From Tepidamorphaceae bacterium (GTDB lineage: Bacteria; Pseudomonadota; Alphaproteobacteria; Rhizobiales; JAKSCL01): a DNA stretch of 64,000 nt. The translations under genes and the position numbers were made by a program. Under the pieces are notes generated by a model. That model was not told where the DNA came from. It worked only from the letters and a program-made list of their open reading frames with translations, and ran no database searches. Shown here piece after piece: positions 42,722 through 51,453 of the stretch. The stretch is taken from contig JANQPO010000014.1 of NCBI GenBank assembly GCA_028289445.1, forward strand, positions 1 through 64,000, given 5' to 3'. Within the stretch, counting starts at the first letter, position 1, and every line of letters begins with the position of its first letter.

Positions 42722-44607
42722 CAAACGCCGGCCCGCTGCCGCTTTCGGCCGTCTTCCCAATCGGCGTGGGCCTTGCGGACCGCTTCACTGTTGGAGACTT
42801 CCGGTGTGCCGCACTCCCACCAGGTGTGACCCTCATCGGTCCAGCCCTCGTAGGCATCGACCTGAAGCGCGATCACATAGGTCTTGTCGGCGGCCTTGGC
42901 GCGCGCGAACGCTTCTTCCAATTCGGCGATTGAGCCAACGGCTTCGCTCTCGGCACCCATCGCCCTGGCGTGGGCGGCGAAGTCGACCGGGAACGGCTCG
43001 GTGGCGATGTTACAGTCCTCGAACAGGTTGTTGTACGAGACATTGCCCGTGTTGTTCTGCAACTTGTTGATGACCGCGAAGCCGCCATTGTCGCAAACGA
43101 CGATGATCAGCTTATGGCCGCTCAAGACCGACGAATAGATGTCGGAGTTCATGATCAGATACGAGCCATCGCCGACGAGGATGATGGTGTCCTTGTTGGG
43201 CGCGGTTTCAGCCTGGCCCATGCGGGCGCCCCAGCCGCCAGCGATCTCGTAACCCATGCAAGAGAAACCGAATTCGACGTCCACGGACGCGAGCGACCGG
43301 GTGCGCCAGTTGGCGGCGATCTCGGCGGGCAGACCGCCGGCCGCCGACACGACACGATCCTCGGCATCGCACAGACGGTTCACCGCGCCGACGACCTGGG
43401 CGTAGGACATCGGGCGGTTGCTGCCCTCCTTGGTGACGGGGCTGATATTGCCGTCGACATAGGTGTTCCAGGCGGCGCGGCGCTCGCCGGCGAGGCTGGC
43501 CCAGTCGTCGGGCGCCTTATAGCCGCTCATTGCAACCGTCAGGCTTTCAATCGCCAGCTTGGCGTCGCCGACGACCGGTTGCGCCAGATGCTTCGACGCA
43601 TCGACCCGGCCGACATTGATCGCGACGAACCGGGCGGCCTTGTCGAACGCCGTCCACGATCCCGTCGTGAAGTCTTGCAAGCGAGTGCCGACTGCCAGAA
43701 TGACGTCGGCATCTTCGCAAATCGCATTCGCCGAATTCGTACCGGTCACGCCGACAGCGCCACAGTTGAGGGGGTGCTCGGCCAGGAAATTGGCGCGGCC
43801 GGCAATCGTCTCGACGACCGGAATGCGGTGGGCCTCGGCGAAGGCCGTCAATTCTGCGGTGGCGCCTGAATACTGGACGCCACCACCGGCAATGATCACC
43901 GGTCGTTTGGCCGATTTCACGATCTCGGCAGCCGCCGCGATCTCGTGTGCGTCCGGCATTTGCCGACGGATGCGGTGGATACGTTCCTCGAAGAACACGG
44001 CTGGAAAATCGTAGGCATAGCCCTGCACGTCTTGCGGCAGGCTCAAGAAGGCCGGACCGCAGTCGGCCGGGTCCATCAGCGTGTTGATCGCGGCCGGCAG
44101 CGACTGGATGAGCTGTGCCGGATGGCTGATGCGGTCCCAATAGCGCGTGACGGGCCGGAAGGCGTCATTCACGGTGATCGTCGGGTCGCCGAAATGCTCG
44201 ACTTGCTGGAGGACGGGGTCGGGGAGGCGCGTGACATAGGTGTCGCCGGACATCAGCAATACGGGCAGGCGGTTGGAGTGAGCCACGCCCGCCGCCGTCA
44301 CCATGTTGGCCGCGCCGGGACCGATCGAGGAGGTGGCGAACATGAACCGGCGGCGCAACTTCTGCTTCGCGTAGCCGATTGCCGCCAGCGCCATCGACTG
44401 CTCGTTTTGGCCGCGCCACAGGGGCAGGGCGTCGCGATGCTCGTAAAGCGCCTCGCCAAGGCAGGTGACATTGCCATGGCCAAAAATCGCGAAACCGCCG
44501 GCGCAAAGGCGCACGCGTTCGCCGTCGAATTCAATGAACTGAGCCGCGAGATGGCGGACCAAGGCTTGCGCTGTGGTCAGGCGGATGGTTGCCGAAGTGT
44601 CGCTCAT
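42721..44607 (-). CDS. iolD: 3D-(3,5/4)-trihydroxycyclohexane-1,2-dione hydrolase
   Basis: A 628-aa thiamine diphosphate enzyme that opens the inositol-derived ring to 5-deoxy-glucuronate. It has the three-domain ThDP layout: N-terminal Pyr domain with GGFAIFGHGNVTCLGEALYEH, a central domain (VIIAGGGVQYSGA; GAVGVTGTNSAN), and the C-terminal PP domain whose diphosphate motif begins GDGSYLIMNSDIYSS and ends CDNGGFAVINKLQ. GGGAGGAC precedes the ATG. It heads the minus-strand iolDCB-aldolase operon. Confidence 0.95.
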   Translation of the reverse strand: MSDTSATIRLTTAQALVRHLAAQFIEFDGERVRLCAGGFAIFGHGNVTCLGEALYEHRDALPLWRGQNEQSMALAAIGYAKQKLRRRFMFATSSIGPGAANMVTAAGVAHSNRLPVLLMSGDTYVTRLPDPVLQQVEHFGDPTITVNDAFRPVTRYWDRISHPAQLIQSLPAAINTLMDPADCGPAFLSLPQDVQGYAYDFPAVFFEERIHRIRRQMPDAHEIAAAAEIVKSAKRPVIIAGGGVQYSGATAELTAFAEAHRIPVVETIAGRANFLAEHPLNCGAVGVTGTNSANAICEDADVILAVGTRLQDFTTGSWTAFDKAARFVAINVGRVDASKHLAQPVVGDAKLAIESLTVAMSGYKAPDDWASLAGERRAAWNTYVDGNISPVTKEGSNRPMSYAQVVGAVNRLCDAEDRVVSAAGGLPAEIAANWRTRSLASVDVEFGFSCMGYEIAGGWGARMGQAETAPNKDTIILVGDGSYLIMNSDIYSSVLSGHKLIIVVCDNGGFAVINKLQNNTGNVSYNNLFEDCNIATEPFPVDFAAHARAMGAESEAVGSIAELEEAFARAKAADKTYVIALQVDAYEGWTDEGHTWWECGTPEVSNSEAVRKAHADWEDGRKRQRAGV

Positions 44608-44682
44608 GATGGGTGTCCTCCCGCACCGTCTTGGCGGCGCGCTTGCCTCGTGTTGAAATCACCGTAGAGCCGGCGAATTTGC

Positions 44683-44700
44683 TTTGCAACCGGTTGCAAA
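44683..44700. promoter_or_regulatory. probable LacI operator between iolD and iolE
   Basis: TTTGCAACCGGTTGCAAA is a perfect 18-bp palindrome with central CG. It sits 75 bp from the iolD start and 62 bp from the iolE start. Its 14-bp core recurs at 47871 in front of the LacI gene, which identifies the likely regulator. Confidence 0.8.
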
Positions 44701-44762
44701 AATATGTAGTCACATGCGACTTGGCCGGTGCGCGGCAACAACTATTGCGAAGGGGTGTCGTC

Positions 44763-45653
44763 GTGGCAATCCAGATTGGCAATGCGCCTTGTTCATGGGG
44801 TGTTGAATTCGCGGATGACGCCCGAAATCCGCCATGGCAGACGGTACTGGACGAGTGTCGGGCCGCAGGCTATGGCGGCATCGAGCTGGGGCCGGTCGGC
44901 TTTATGCCGGAGGACCCGTCAGTGCTCGGCGACGCATTGGCACAGCGTGAGCTGAAGCTGATCGGTGGCGTTGTCTTTCGCGCCTTCCACGACCCCGGCC
45001 AGTGGGACGATGTGCTTGACGGCGCCAAGCGCACCGCGGCCGCGCTTGCGGCCCATGGCGCCCGCCACTTCGTTCTGATCGACTCGATCTCGCCGCGTCG
45101 CGCGCCGACCGCCGGGCGTCCGATCGAGGCGGAGCAGATGGACGCGGCCGAGTGGGCCGGCTTCGTCGACCGCATTCGAACCGTTGCCAAGATCGGCGCC
45201 GACCACGGACTGATCGCCGAGATTCACCCCCATGCGGGCGGGTTTTGCGACTTCGAGGATGAAACCGAGCGGCTTTTGGATGAGATTCCCGCCGACACAC
45301 TTTGCATCTGTCTGGACACCGGTCATGCGCACTATGCCGGTTTCGATCCGGTTGTCTTCATGAAACGACACATGCAACGCATCACCTATGTCCACTTCAA
45401 GGATATCGATCCCGCGGTGAAAGCGCGGACGATTGCCGACCGCACCGATTTCTATGAGGCATGCGGGAACGGCATCTTCTGCAATCTCGGCGATGGCGAG
45501 GCCGATCTACCGGCCGTTCGCGACTTGCTGCTTCAAAGCGAGTATGACGGCTGGTGCACGGTCGAGCAGGACTGCGACCCGACCAGCGCCGTCTCGCCTG
45601 TCGACGATGCCCGCGCCAACCGGGACTATCTCACGTCCATAGGCTTTAGCTAG
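44763..45653 (+). CDS. iolE: inosose dehydratase (IolE)
   Basis: A 296-aa TIM-barrel enzyme of the AP-endonuclease-2/xylose isomerase-like fold. It starts IQIGNAPCSWGVEFADD, a typical IolE opening; metal-ligand regions are in LIAEIHPHAGGF, CLDTGHAHYAG, TYVHFKDIDP and CTVEQDCDPT. The GTG at 44763 is chosen because GAAGGGG lies upstream and the family N-terminus follows at once. It dehydrates 2-keto-myo-inositol to the IolD substrate. It is divergent from iolD and 8 bp before the IolG-like gene. Confidence 0.92.
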   Translation: MAIQIGNAPCSWGVEFADDARNPPWQTVLDECRAAGYGGIELGPVGFMPEDPSVLGDALAQRELKLIGGVVFRAFHDPGQWDDVLDGAKRTAAALAAHGARHFVLIDSISPRRAPTAGRPIEAEQMDAAEWAGFVDRIRTVAKIGADHGLIAEIHPHAGGFCDFEDETERLLDEIPADTLCICLDTGHAHYAGFDPVVFMKRHMQRITYVHFKDIDPAVKARTIADRTDFYEACGNGIFCNLGDGEADLPAVRDLLLQSEYDGWCTVEQDCDPTSAVSPVDDARANRDYLTSIGFS

Positions 45654-45661
45654 GATCGTCT

Positions 45662-46819
45662 ATGGCCAGACTGAAGTGGGGCATGATCGGCGGCGGTGCC
45701 GGCAGCCAGATCGGGCCGGCGCATCGCCTGGCCGCGGGTCTCGACAGCTTGTTTACGATGGCGGCCGGCGCGCTCGATATCGATCCGGATAAAGGACGCA
45801 CTTTCGCGCAGTCGCTGGGGATCGCTGCCGACCGGGCCTATGGAAACTGGCAGGAGATGCTGGCCGGCGAGGCCGGGCGAGACGATCGGGTCGATCTCGT
45901 GACCGTTGCCACGCCGAATGCCACCCATTTCGAGATCACCAAGGCGTTTCTCGAAGCCGGCTTCCATGTGCTGTGCGAAAAGCCCATGACAATGACGGTC
46001 GAGGAGGCGGAGGAGATCGTCGCTGTCGTTAAGCGCACCGGACGTATCTGCGCGGTCAATTTCGGCTATACCGGCTACGCGCTCGTCCGTCACATGCGGG
46101 CGATGGTGGCGCGCGGCGATCTTGGAAAGGTCCGCCTGGTCAAGGCCGAATTCGCGCACGGCTTCCATGCCGATGCGGCGGATGCCGACAATCCGCGCAT
46201 TCGCTGGCGCTACGATCCGACGCAGATCGGGATCTCGGCACAGTTCGCCGATTGCGGCAGTCATGCGCTCCACATGGCGAGCTATGTGTGTGGACAGGAG
46301 GTCGAACGGCTTTCGGCGGACTTTATCTCCACAATCGAGAGCCGGACGCTTGAAGACGACGCCATGGTCAATCTGCGCATGGACAGCGGGGCGGTCGTGC
46401 GGCTTTGGACGAGCGCCGTTGCGGTCGGTCGGATGCACGGGCTGACGCTTCAGGTGTTCGGCGAGAAGGGTGGTCTGCGCTGGGCGCAGGAATGGCCGAA
46501 CCAGCTCTATTGGACGCCGACGGGCGGCCGAACCGAAGTTATTGAACGCGGCGCGCCGGGCCTCTCGCCGGAAGCCGACCGAGCGTCACGCGTCACGATC
46601 GGCCATGCCGAGGGCATGCCACTGGCGTTCGCCAACATCTATGCCGACTTGGCCGAAGTGATTGCGGCCGCGCGCGACGGCCGCGACCCCGATCCGGTCG
46701 CAACGCAGTTCCCAACGGCGGTCGATGGTCTTCGGTCGATGGCGGCGATCAAGGCCGCCGTCGAGTCCGCCGGCAAGGACGGTGCTTGGGTCGACGCGCG
46801 GCCGCCTTCACGCGTTTGA
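45662..46819 (+). CDS. Gfo/Idh/MocA-family dehydrogenase (inositol dehydrogenase-like)
   Basis: A 385-aa NAD(P)-dependent oxidoreductase. The Rossmann part has GMIGGGAGSQIGPAHR, the conserved CEKPMTMTVEEAEE (catalytic lysine in EKP) near residue 105 and a C-terminal alpha/beta domain with FADCGSHALHMASYV. Its place after iolE makes inositol or inosose-type dehydrogenation likely, but it is longer than typical IolG and closer to the generic long Gfo/Idh/MocA group. It is convergent with the LacI gene, three bases apart. Confidence 0.87.
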   Translation: MARLKWGMIGGGAGSQIGPAHRLAAGLDSLFTMAAGALDIDPDKGRTFAQSLGIAADRAYGNWQEMLAGEAGRDDRVDLVTVATPNATHFEITKAFLEAGFHVLCEKPMTMTVEEAEEIVAVVKRTGRICAVNFGYTGYALVRHMRAMVARGDLGKVRLVKAEFAHGFHADAADADNPRIRWRYDPTQIGISAQFADCGSHALHMASYVCGQEVERLSADFISTIESRTLEDDAMVNLRMDSGAVVRLWTSAVAVGRMHGLTLQVFGEKGGLRWAQEWPNQLYWTPTGGRTEVIERGAPGLSPEADRASRVTIGHAEGMPLAFANIYADLAEVIAAARDGRDPDPVATQFPTAVDGLRSMAAIKAAVESAGKDGAWVDARPPSRV

Positions 46820-46822
46820 GCC

Positions 46823-47818
46823 TCAAGCGGGCAGGGGACGCAGCGTCCCGCGCTCGACAACACTGCACGGGAAGAGTTGAATCTTCGCGGTCTGATCCGG
46901 CGTCTCGATCATGGAGACGACCAAATCGACGGCGCTTAGAATGATGTCGCCGATCGGTTGGCGAATGGTCGTCAGATCGAGCGCCGACCAGCCGGCCATG
47001 CTCATGTCGTTGAAGCCGAGAATGCCGATGTCGTCGGGGATTGCGAGACCCTGCGCGCGAGCTGTGTCCATGCCTCCGATCGCAATGAGATCGTCGCCGC
47101 AGAAAACGGCATCGGGCCGGGCCATCTGCAGAAGCTCAGCCATCGCGTCGCGGCCGGCGGAATAGGCGTAGCGCGAGGCGTAATGGGTCGCGACGATGGC
47201 GCGGCCGGCCGCGTTCATGCGCCGCTCGAACCCGGTCGCGCGATCTTGCGCAGATGTCGCTGTCTTCGGTCCGGCAAGGAGCGCGATCGCCTCATAACCA
47301 CGGTCGATCAGCGTCTGTGCGGCCATTTCGCCGCAGCGCTCGTTGTCGATACCGACAACGTGTGCAGGCGTATCGTGCCGGCCGAAGGCGTGGATGACCG
47401 GAATGCCGGTATCGCGAAACGCGGCGGCAAAATCCGTCGGCAGTGTCGAGGAGGCGAGAATGACCCCGTCGACATTGTACTGACGCAAGAGGCCGGCCGA
47501 TGATTCCGGGTCCGTTTCCGATTTCAGATTGACCAGAAGCGGACGCAGGCCGCGTTTTTGCAGTTCATCGGTGAACCGGTCGAAGACCTCCAAAAACACC
47601 GGATTGCCGAAATTGTCGGCGACCAGCCCGATCAGCTTGGTGCGATTGGTGGCTAGGCTGCGCGCGATCAGACTGGGGCTATACCCCAGCGCCTTGGCGG
47701 CGCGCTCGACCTTCTTTCGGGTCTTATCCGAAACACTGGCGCCGTCGGTGTAGGTTCGCGACACCGCGGATCGCGAGACGCCGGCCCGTTCGGCGACGTC
47801 CTTCAACGTGACGGCCAT
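46823..47818 (-). CDS. LacI-family regulator of the inositol genes
   Basis: A 331-aa LacI/GalR regulator. The HTH reads LKDVAERAGVSRSAVSRTYT, followed by the hinge (YSPSLIARSLAT) and an effector domain with FGNPVFLEVFDRF, VFCGDDLIAIGGMDTA and GILGFNDMSMAGWSAL. The ATG at 47818 starts the canonical N-terminus. Matching palindromes lie upstream of itself and between iolD and iolE, so it probably represses both until an inositol-derived signal binds. Rhizobial iol genes are more often controlled by RpiR-type IolR. Confidence 0.9.
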   Translation of the reverse strand: MAVTLKDVAERAGVSRSAVSRTYTDGASVSDKTRKKVERAAKALGYSPSLIARSLATNRTKLIGLVADNFGNPVFLEVFDRFTDELQKRGLRPLLVNLKSETDPESSAGLLRQYNVDGVILASSTLPTDFAAAFRDTGIPVIHAFGRHDTPAHVVGIDNERCGEMAAQTLIDRGYEAIALLAGPKTATSAQDRATGFERRMNAAGRAIVATHYASRYAYSAGRDAMAELLQMARPDAVFCGDDLIAIGGMDTARAQGLAIPDDIGILGFNDMSMAGWSALDLTTIRQPIGDIILSAVDLVVSMIETPDQTAKIQLFPCSVVERGTLRPLPA

Positions 47819-47870
47819 GATTGCTCCGCTGATTCCAGCACACGTCAAGCTAGGCGAGGGGACACGCGCT

Positions 47871-47884
47871 TGCAACCGGTTGCA
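47871..47884. promoter_or_regulatory. probable LacI operator upstream of the LacI gene
   Basis: TGCAACCGGTTGCA is a perfect 14-bp palindrome, identical to the core of the iolD-iolE site. It lies 52 bp upstream of the LacI start at 47818, indicating autoregulation. Confidence 0.75.
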
Positions 47885-47906
47885 GCGCGCCGCCAATCGT
47901 CAAGAG

Positions 47907-48902
47907 CTAGGGATGAAGCACGATCTTGGGCGCCGAGACCTGTCCCGCATGCAGGTCGCGAAAGGCACCGCCGCCGTCGCGTAGCGGCCGCGTCTCGATC
48001 CAGTCGAACGGACCGAAGAGGTCGTCGAACACCGCATCGGCGGTCGCGCGGAAGTCGTCGGGGGTATAGGTGTAGGTGCCGATGAACGTGACCTCTTGAA
48101 GCGTCATCCGACGGAGGTCGAGACCGCAGGTGGCCTCGCCAAGGCCGATATGAACGATCACGCCGCCGGGTGCCACGGATGCCGAAGCGGCTTCGCGCGT
48201 TTTCGCGATTCCGACGGCGTCGATGACAAGGTCGGCCCAGGCGGCGTCCGCGATGATGGCATGGGATGGATCATAGGCGCGAAAGCCTGCCGCCTCCTCC
48301 AAAACCGTACGCCGCGCAGCGCTTGGCTCGGCAATCAAGATATCGCGGACGCCGTTCGCCGTCAGGACAAGCGCTGCACCGACGCCGATGGCCCCACCGC
48401 CCAGGATCAGACAACGGGATCGATCTAGGGGCGCCTTGAGCGCGTCCTTGCCCATTTGGACTGCGTGCCAACCGCAGGCGATCGGCTCGATCATGGCGGC
48501 TTCGTCGACGGGTGTGCCGTTGGGTATCTTGATGAGGTTCGTTTCCGGAACGGCGACGAACTCGGCAAAGGCGCCTGGACGCGGCGCCATGGAAATGATC
48601 TGGCGGTCAGCGCACAAATTGGCCCGTCCCGTCCGGCAGGCTTTGCAGGTTCCACACGTCACCAGGGGATTGATCACGACGCGAGCGCCCTCATCGGAGC
48701 CGGAAACGACTGTGCCGGCAGCTTCGTGTCCCAGAATCAAGGGTGCCGGGCGGCGCGGATCGTGGCCGAGATAGGCGTGCATGTCGGATCCGCAGATTCC
48801 GGCGGCCTCGACACGCACGATGGCGTGGCCCGGCTGAGGAGCGGGATCATCAACGTCGCGGAAATCGAGCGATTCCGGACCGGTATAGACAAGTGCCTTC
48901 AT
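47907..48902 (-). CDS. zinc-dependent alcohol dehydrogenase (sorbitol/threonine dehydrogenase-like)
   Basis: A 331-aa medium-chain dehydrogenase. Catalytic zinc residues lie in GICGSDMHAYLG and LGHEAAG; the structural zinc site shows four cysteines in TCGTCKACRTGRANLC; the NAD motif is ILGGGAIGVGAALVL. The ATG at 48902 begins the family N-terminus (MKALVYTGPESLDF). It is the only gene between two regulators. Its substrate is unknown; a polyol related to the inositol genes is possible. Confidence 0.9.
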   Translation of the reverse strand: MKALVYTGPESLDFRDVDDPAPQPGHAIVRVEAAGICGSDMHAYLGHDPRRPAPLILGHEAAGTVVSGSDEGARVVINPLVTCGTCKACRTGRANLCADRQIISMAPRPGAFAEFVAVPETNLIKIPNGTPVDEAAMIEPIACGWHAVQMGKDALKAPLDRSRCLILGGGAIGVGAALVLTANGVRDILIAEPSAARRTVLEEAAGFRAYDPSHAIIADAAWADLVIDAVGIAKTREAASASVAPGGVIVHIGLGEATCGLDLRRMTLQEVTFIGTYTYTPDDFRATADAVFDDLFGPFDWIETRPLRDGGGAFRDLHAGQVSAPKIVLHP

Positions 48903-49084
48903 CGATTGAGGCGGTTCGCGCCATGTCCCGCTTTTCGTAAGATTACACCGATGCCGACGCAAGACTTCCGCGATGCGTGCCGAGGCTTGAGCCGGGAATC
49001 TGCATGGTTCGTCAGGACTGACCCTACAAACGATCCATGTCCAATTGCTGAGTGAGACGCACCTTAGGTGCAAGAACGCTTTCA

Positions 49085-49098
49085 TGCAAGCGCTTACA
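49085..49098. promoter_or_regulatory. imperfect LacI-like palindrome upstream of the alcohol dehydrogenase
   Basis: TGCAAGCGCTTACA is a 14-bp palindrome with central CG and one mismatched pair; a related TGCAAG...GCTT copy lies 16 bp earlier (49069-49081). Both are about 170-200 bp upstream of the dehydrogenase start, so the assignment is tentative. Confidence 0.35.
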
Positions 49099-49151
49099 CA
49101 CGCAATCGGCGATGCAATCGCGAGTCGCTATCTACACCATCTTATTGCGCA

Positions 49152-50003
49152 CTATGCGTCGTTAGCGGGCGGCATAGGCGAAACGCTCGTCGGCGATTTT
49201 CCTCCAATCGCCCGGGTCACGTCGGCTGCCGCTTGGCGAACAAGCGCGCCATTCCGTGCGTCATGATCGGCGGACAGGCGGACGGACGGTCCGGAGACCG
49301 AAATACCGGCGATCGCTTCGCCGAACGCATTGAAGATCGGCGCCGCGATGCACCGCATGCCGTCGGTGCGCTCTTCGTCGTCCACAGCCCATCCGCGCCG
49401 CCGGATGGTGTTCAACTCGGCAACGAGTTCGTCATGGCCGGTGATTGTCTTGTCGGTGAAGCGCGTCAAAGGGGCATTGCCTGCGATGGCGTCGATTGTC
49501 GCCGCCGGAAGATAGGCGAGGAGGGCCTTGCCGATGCCCGATGCGTGGATCGGGCCGCGCGTACCCGGCCGAAAGAAGGCCCGAATGGGCTCCTGGCTCT
49601 CGACCTGGCTGACGAAGACCACTTCGTTGCGGTCGGCAATGGCCAGGTTCGCGGTTTCGCCCGTGGCAGACATGATCGATTGCATGGCCGTGCGGCTTTG
49701 CTCGACGATGCTGGTCCGGCCGAGGAAGGCGCTGCCGATCCGAAAGGCGCCAAGCCCAACATGCCAGGTCTGATCGGCTTCGTCGAATGCGACGATGGCG
49801 TGTTTTTGCAACGTAATGAGGATCCGATAGACGGTTGAGGCGGGCTGATCCGAAGCCTCCGCAACCTCGGTTAGCGACATGCCGTCACCGGCGGCGACTG
49901 TACGCAATACCGTCATTGCGCGATCCAGAGACTGGATGACCGCGCGTTCGCCTTGGTCGTTGAACGCGCGGGGCCTGCCGCGCGAGCGTCCGGTTTGGGG
50001 CAT
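49152..50003 (-). CDS. bhcR: IclR-family regulator BhcR
   Basis: A 283-aa IclR regulator. The winged HTH is in SLTEVAEASDQPASTVYRILITLQKH; the effector domain covers about 100-270 with FFRPGTRGPIHASGIGKALLAYLP and GMRCIAAPIFNAFGEAIAGISVSGPS. AAAGGGAGG six bases ahead of the ATG at 50003 makes it a better start than one nine codons earlier. It is divergent from bhcABCD, as in known beta-hydroxyaspartate cycle loci, where BhcR controls the operon in response to glyoxylate. Confidence 0.9.
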   Translation of the reverse strand: MPQTGRSRGRPRAFNDQGERAVIQSLDRAMTVLRTVAAGDGMSLTEVAEASDQPASTVYRILITLQKHAIVAFDEADQTWHVGLGAFRIGSAFLGRTSIVEQSRTAMQSIMSATGETANLAIADRNEVVFVSQVESQEPIRAFFRPGTRGPIHASGIGKALLAYLPAATIDAIAGNAPLTRFTDKTITGHDELVAELNTIRRRGWAVDDEERTDGMRCIAAPIFNAFGEAIAGISVSGPSVRLSADHDARNGALVRQAAADVTRAIGGKSPTSVSPMPPANDA

Positions 50004-50135
50004 CTCAAGCCTCCCTTTGGTGAGAGTCATCCTAAGGCAGATCAGGTGCTTGTCAAATTCGTGAAAAACTATTCCGATATATGAAAAAATAGAAAATTAT
50101 TACATTTCAGTATATTAAGCGTTGTTGCTAGAAAA

Positions 50136-50150
50136 TGAAAAAATTTTTCA
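50136..50150. promoter_or_regulatory. AT-rich palindrome in the bhcR-bhcA promoter region
   Basis: TGAAAAAATTTTTCA is a palindrome of seven-base arms around one base, 79 bp before the bhcA start. The whole region 50040-50160 is strikingly AT-rich against the GC-rich surroundings. It may be a BhcR site or part of the promoter. Confidence 0.4.
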
Positions 50151-50229
50151 GAAAAATTGCTTTCGGGTTCGCCGCACCTTAAATTGCCGGCAATTGAACA
50201 AACCGAGCGAGAAAGCGGGAGACGAGGGC

Positions 50230-51438
50230 ATGTCGACGCAGAACCCAATTTTCATTCCTGGACCGACCAATATCCCGGAGGAACTGCGCCGGGCCATCAG
50301 CAATCCGTCGATTGACCATCGATCCGAAACCTTCGTGGAGATGTTCAAGCCGGCGCTCGCTGCTGTGAAACGTGTCTTGAAGACGACAACGGCCGAAGCG
50401 CTGATCTTTCCGTCGACGGGAACCGGCGGCTGGGAGGCCGCAATCACGAACACCCTGTCGCCGGGCGACAAGGTCCTAGCCGCACGGCATGGCATGTTCT
50501 CCCATCGCTGGATCGATCTCTGCCAGCGCCACAAGCTCGATGTCGAGATACTTGAGTGCGAGTGGGGGACGGGCGCCCCGGCCGATCTGTTTGCCGAGAG
50601 GCTTGCCGCCGACAAGGATCGCGCCATCAAGGCGGTGCTTGTCACGCACAATGAGACCGCCACCGGCGTGAAAAGTGACGTGGCGGCCGTTCGCAGGGCG
50701 ATCGACTCGGCCGACCATCCAGCCATGTTGTTCGTCGACGGTGTCTCATCGATAGCGTCGATGGACTTCCGCATGGACGAGTGGGGCATCGACATCGCCA
50801 TTACCGGATCGCAAAAGGGGTTCATGCTGCCGCCGGGGCTGGCAATCCTCGGCATTAGCCAAAAGGCCATTGCGGCGATGGACACCGCCCAATGTCCGCG
50901 CTGTTTCTTCGACTTCCAAGACATGCTCAAGACCAACGCCACTGGCGGCTTTCCCTACACGCCGCCGGCGAACCTCATTCGCGGTCTGACGGTCGCCATC
51001 GGCATGTTGGAAGACGAGGGGCTGGAGGACGTCTTTGCGCGTCATCACCGAATCGCTGAAGGCGTGCGTAAGGCCGTTGCTGCGTGGGGGCTGAGCTTGT
51101 GTGCCATAACGCCGGATCTTTACTCCGATACGGTCAGCACGGTTGTCGTGCCCGCCGGCTTCGATGGCACAGAGGTTGTCACCATGGCGGCGACGAAATA
51201 CGGCGTGCCGTTCGGCGTCGGCCTCGGCGAAGTCGCCGGCAAAGTGTTCCGCATCGGGCACCTGGGTTCGATGACCGACGTCATGGCGCTTTCCGGTATC
51301 GCGACGGCCGAAATGGTTATGGCCGATCTGGGCTTCCCGATTATGCTCGGTTCGGGCGTCGCGGCGGCGCAAGACCACTATCGCACGACGGCGGGTTCGC
51401 TTAATACGACCGCATCGAACACAAAGAACGCCGCCTAA
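50230..51438 (+). CDS. bhcA: aspartate-glyoxylate aminotransferase BhcA
   Basis: A 402-aa class V aminotransferase. The PLP lysine is in TGSQKGFMLPPGLAIL; FIPGPTNIPEELRRAI opens the protein and LFVDGVSSIASMDFRMDEWG contains the cofactor aspartate. In the beta-hydroxyaspartate cycle BhcA transfers the amino group of aspartate to glyoxylate, giving glycine and oxaloacetate. The ATG at 50230 was chosen for the family N-terminus and the GGAG upstream. It is the first gene of the bhcABCD operon, with the same order as in Paracoccus denitrificans. Confidence 0.93.
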   Translation: MSTQNPIFIPGPTNIPEELRRAISNPSIDHRSETFVEMFKPALAAVKRVLKTTTAEALIFPSTGTGGWEAAITNTLSPGDKVLAARHGMFSHRWIDLCQRHKLDVEILECEWGTGAPADLFAERLAADKDRAIKAVLVTHNETATGVKSDVAAVRRAIDSADHPAMLFVDGVSSIASMDFRMDEWGIDIAITGSQKGFMLPPGLAILGISQKAIAAMDTAQCPRCFFDFQDMLKTNATGGFPYTPPANLIRGLTVAIGMLEDEGLEDVFARHHRIAEGVRKAVAAWGLSLCAITPDLYSDTVSTVVVPAGFDGTEVVTMAATKYGVPFGVGLGEVAGKVFRIGHLGSMTDVMALSGIATAEMVMADLGFPIMLGSGVAAAQDHYRTTAGSLNTTASNTKNAA

Positions 51439-51453
51439 GCGACAGGACCGACA

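Noticed and set aside
47907..48902. Alcohol dehydrogenase as part of the inositol pathway
   Set aside because: It is co-oriented with the LacI gene but no inositol step needs a zinc medium-chain dehydrogenase, so only a generic call is made.
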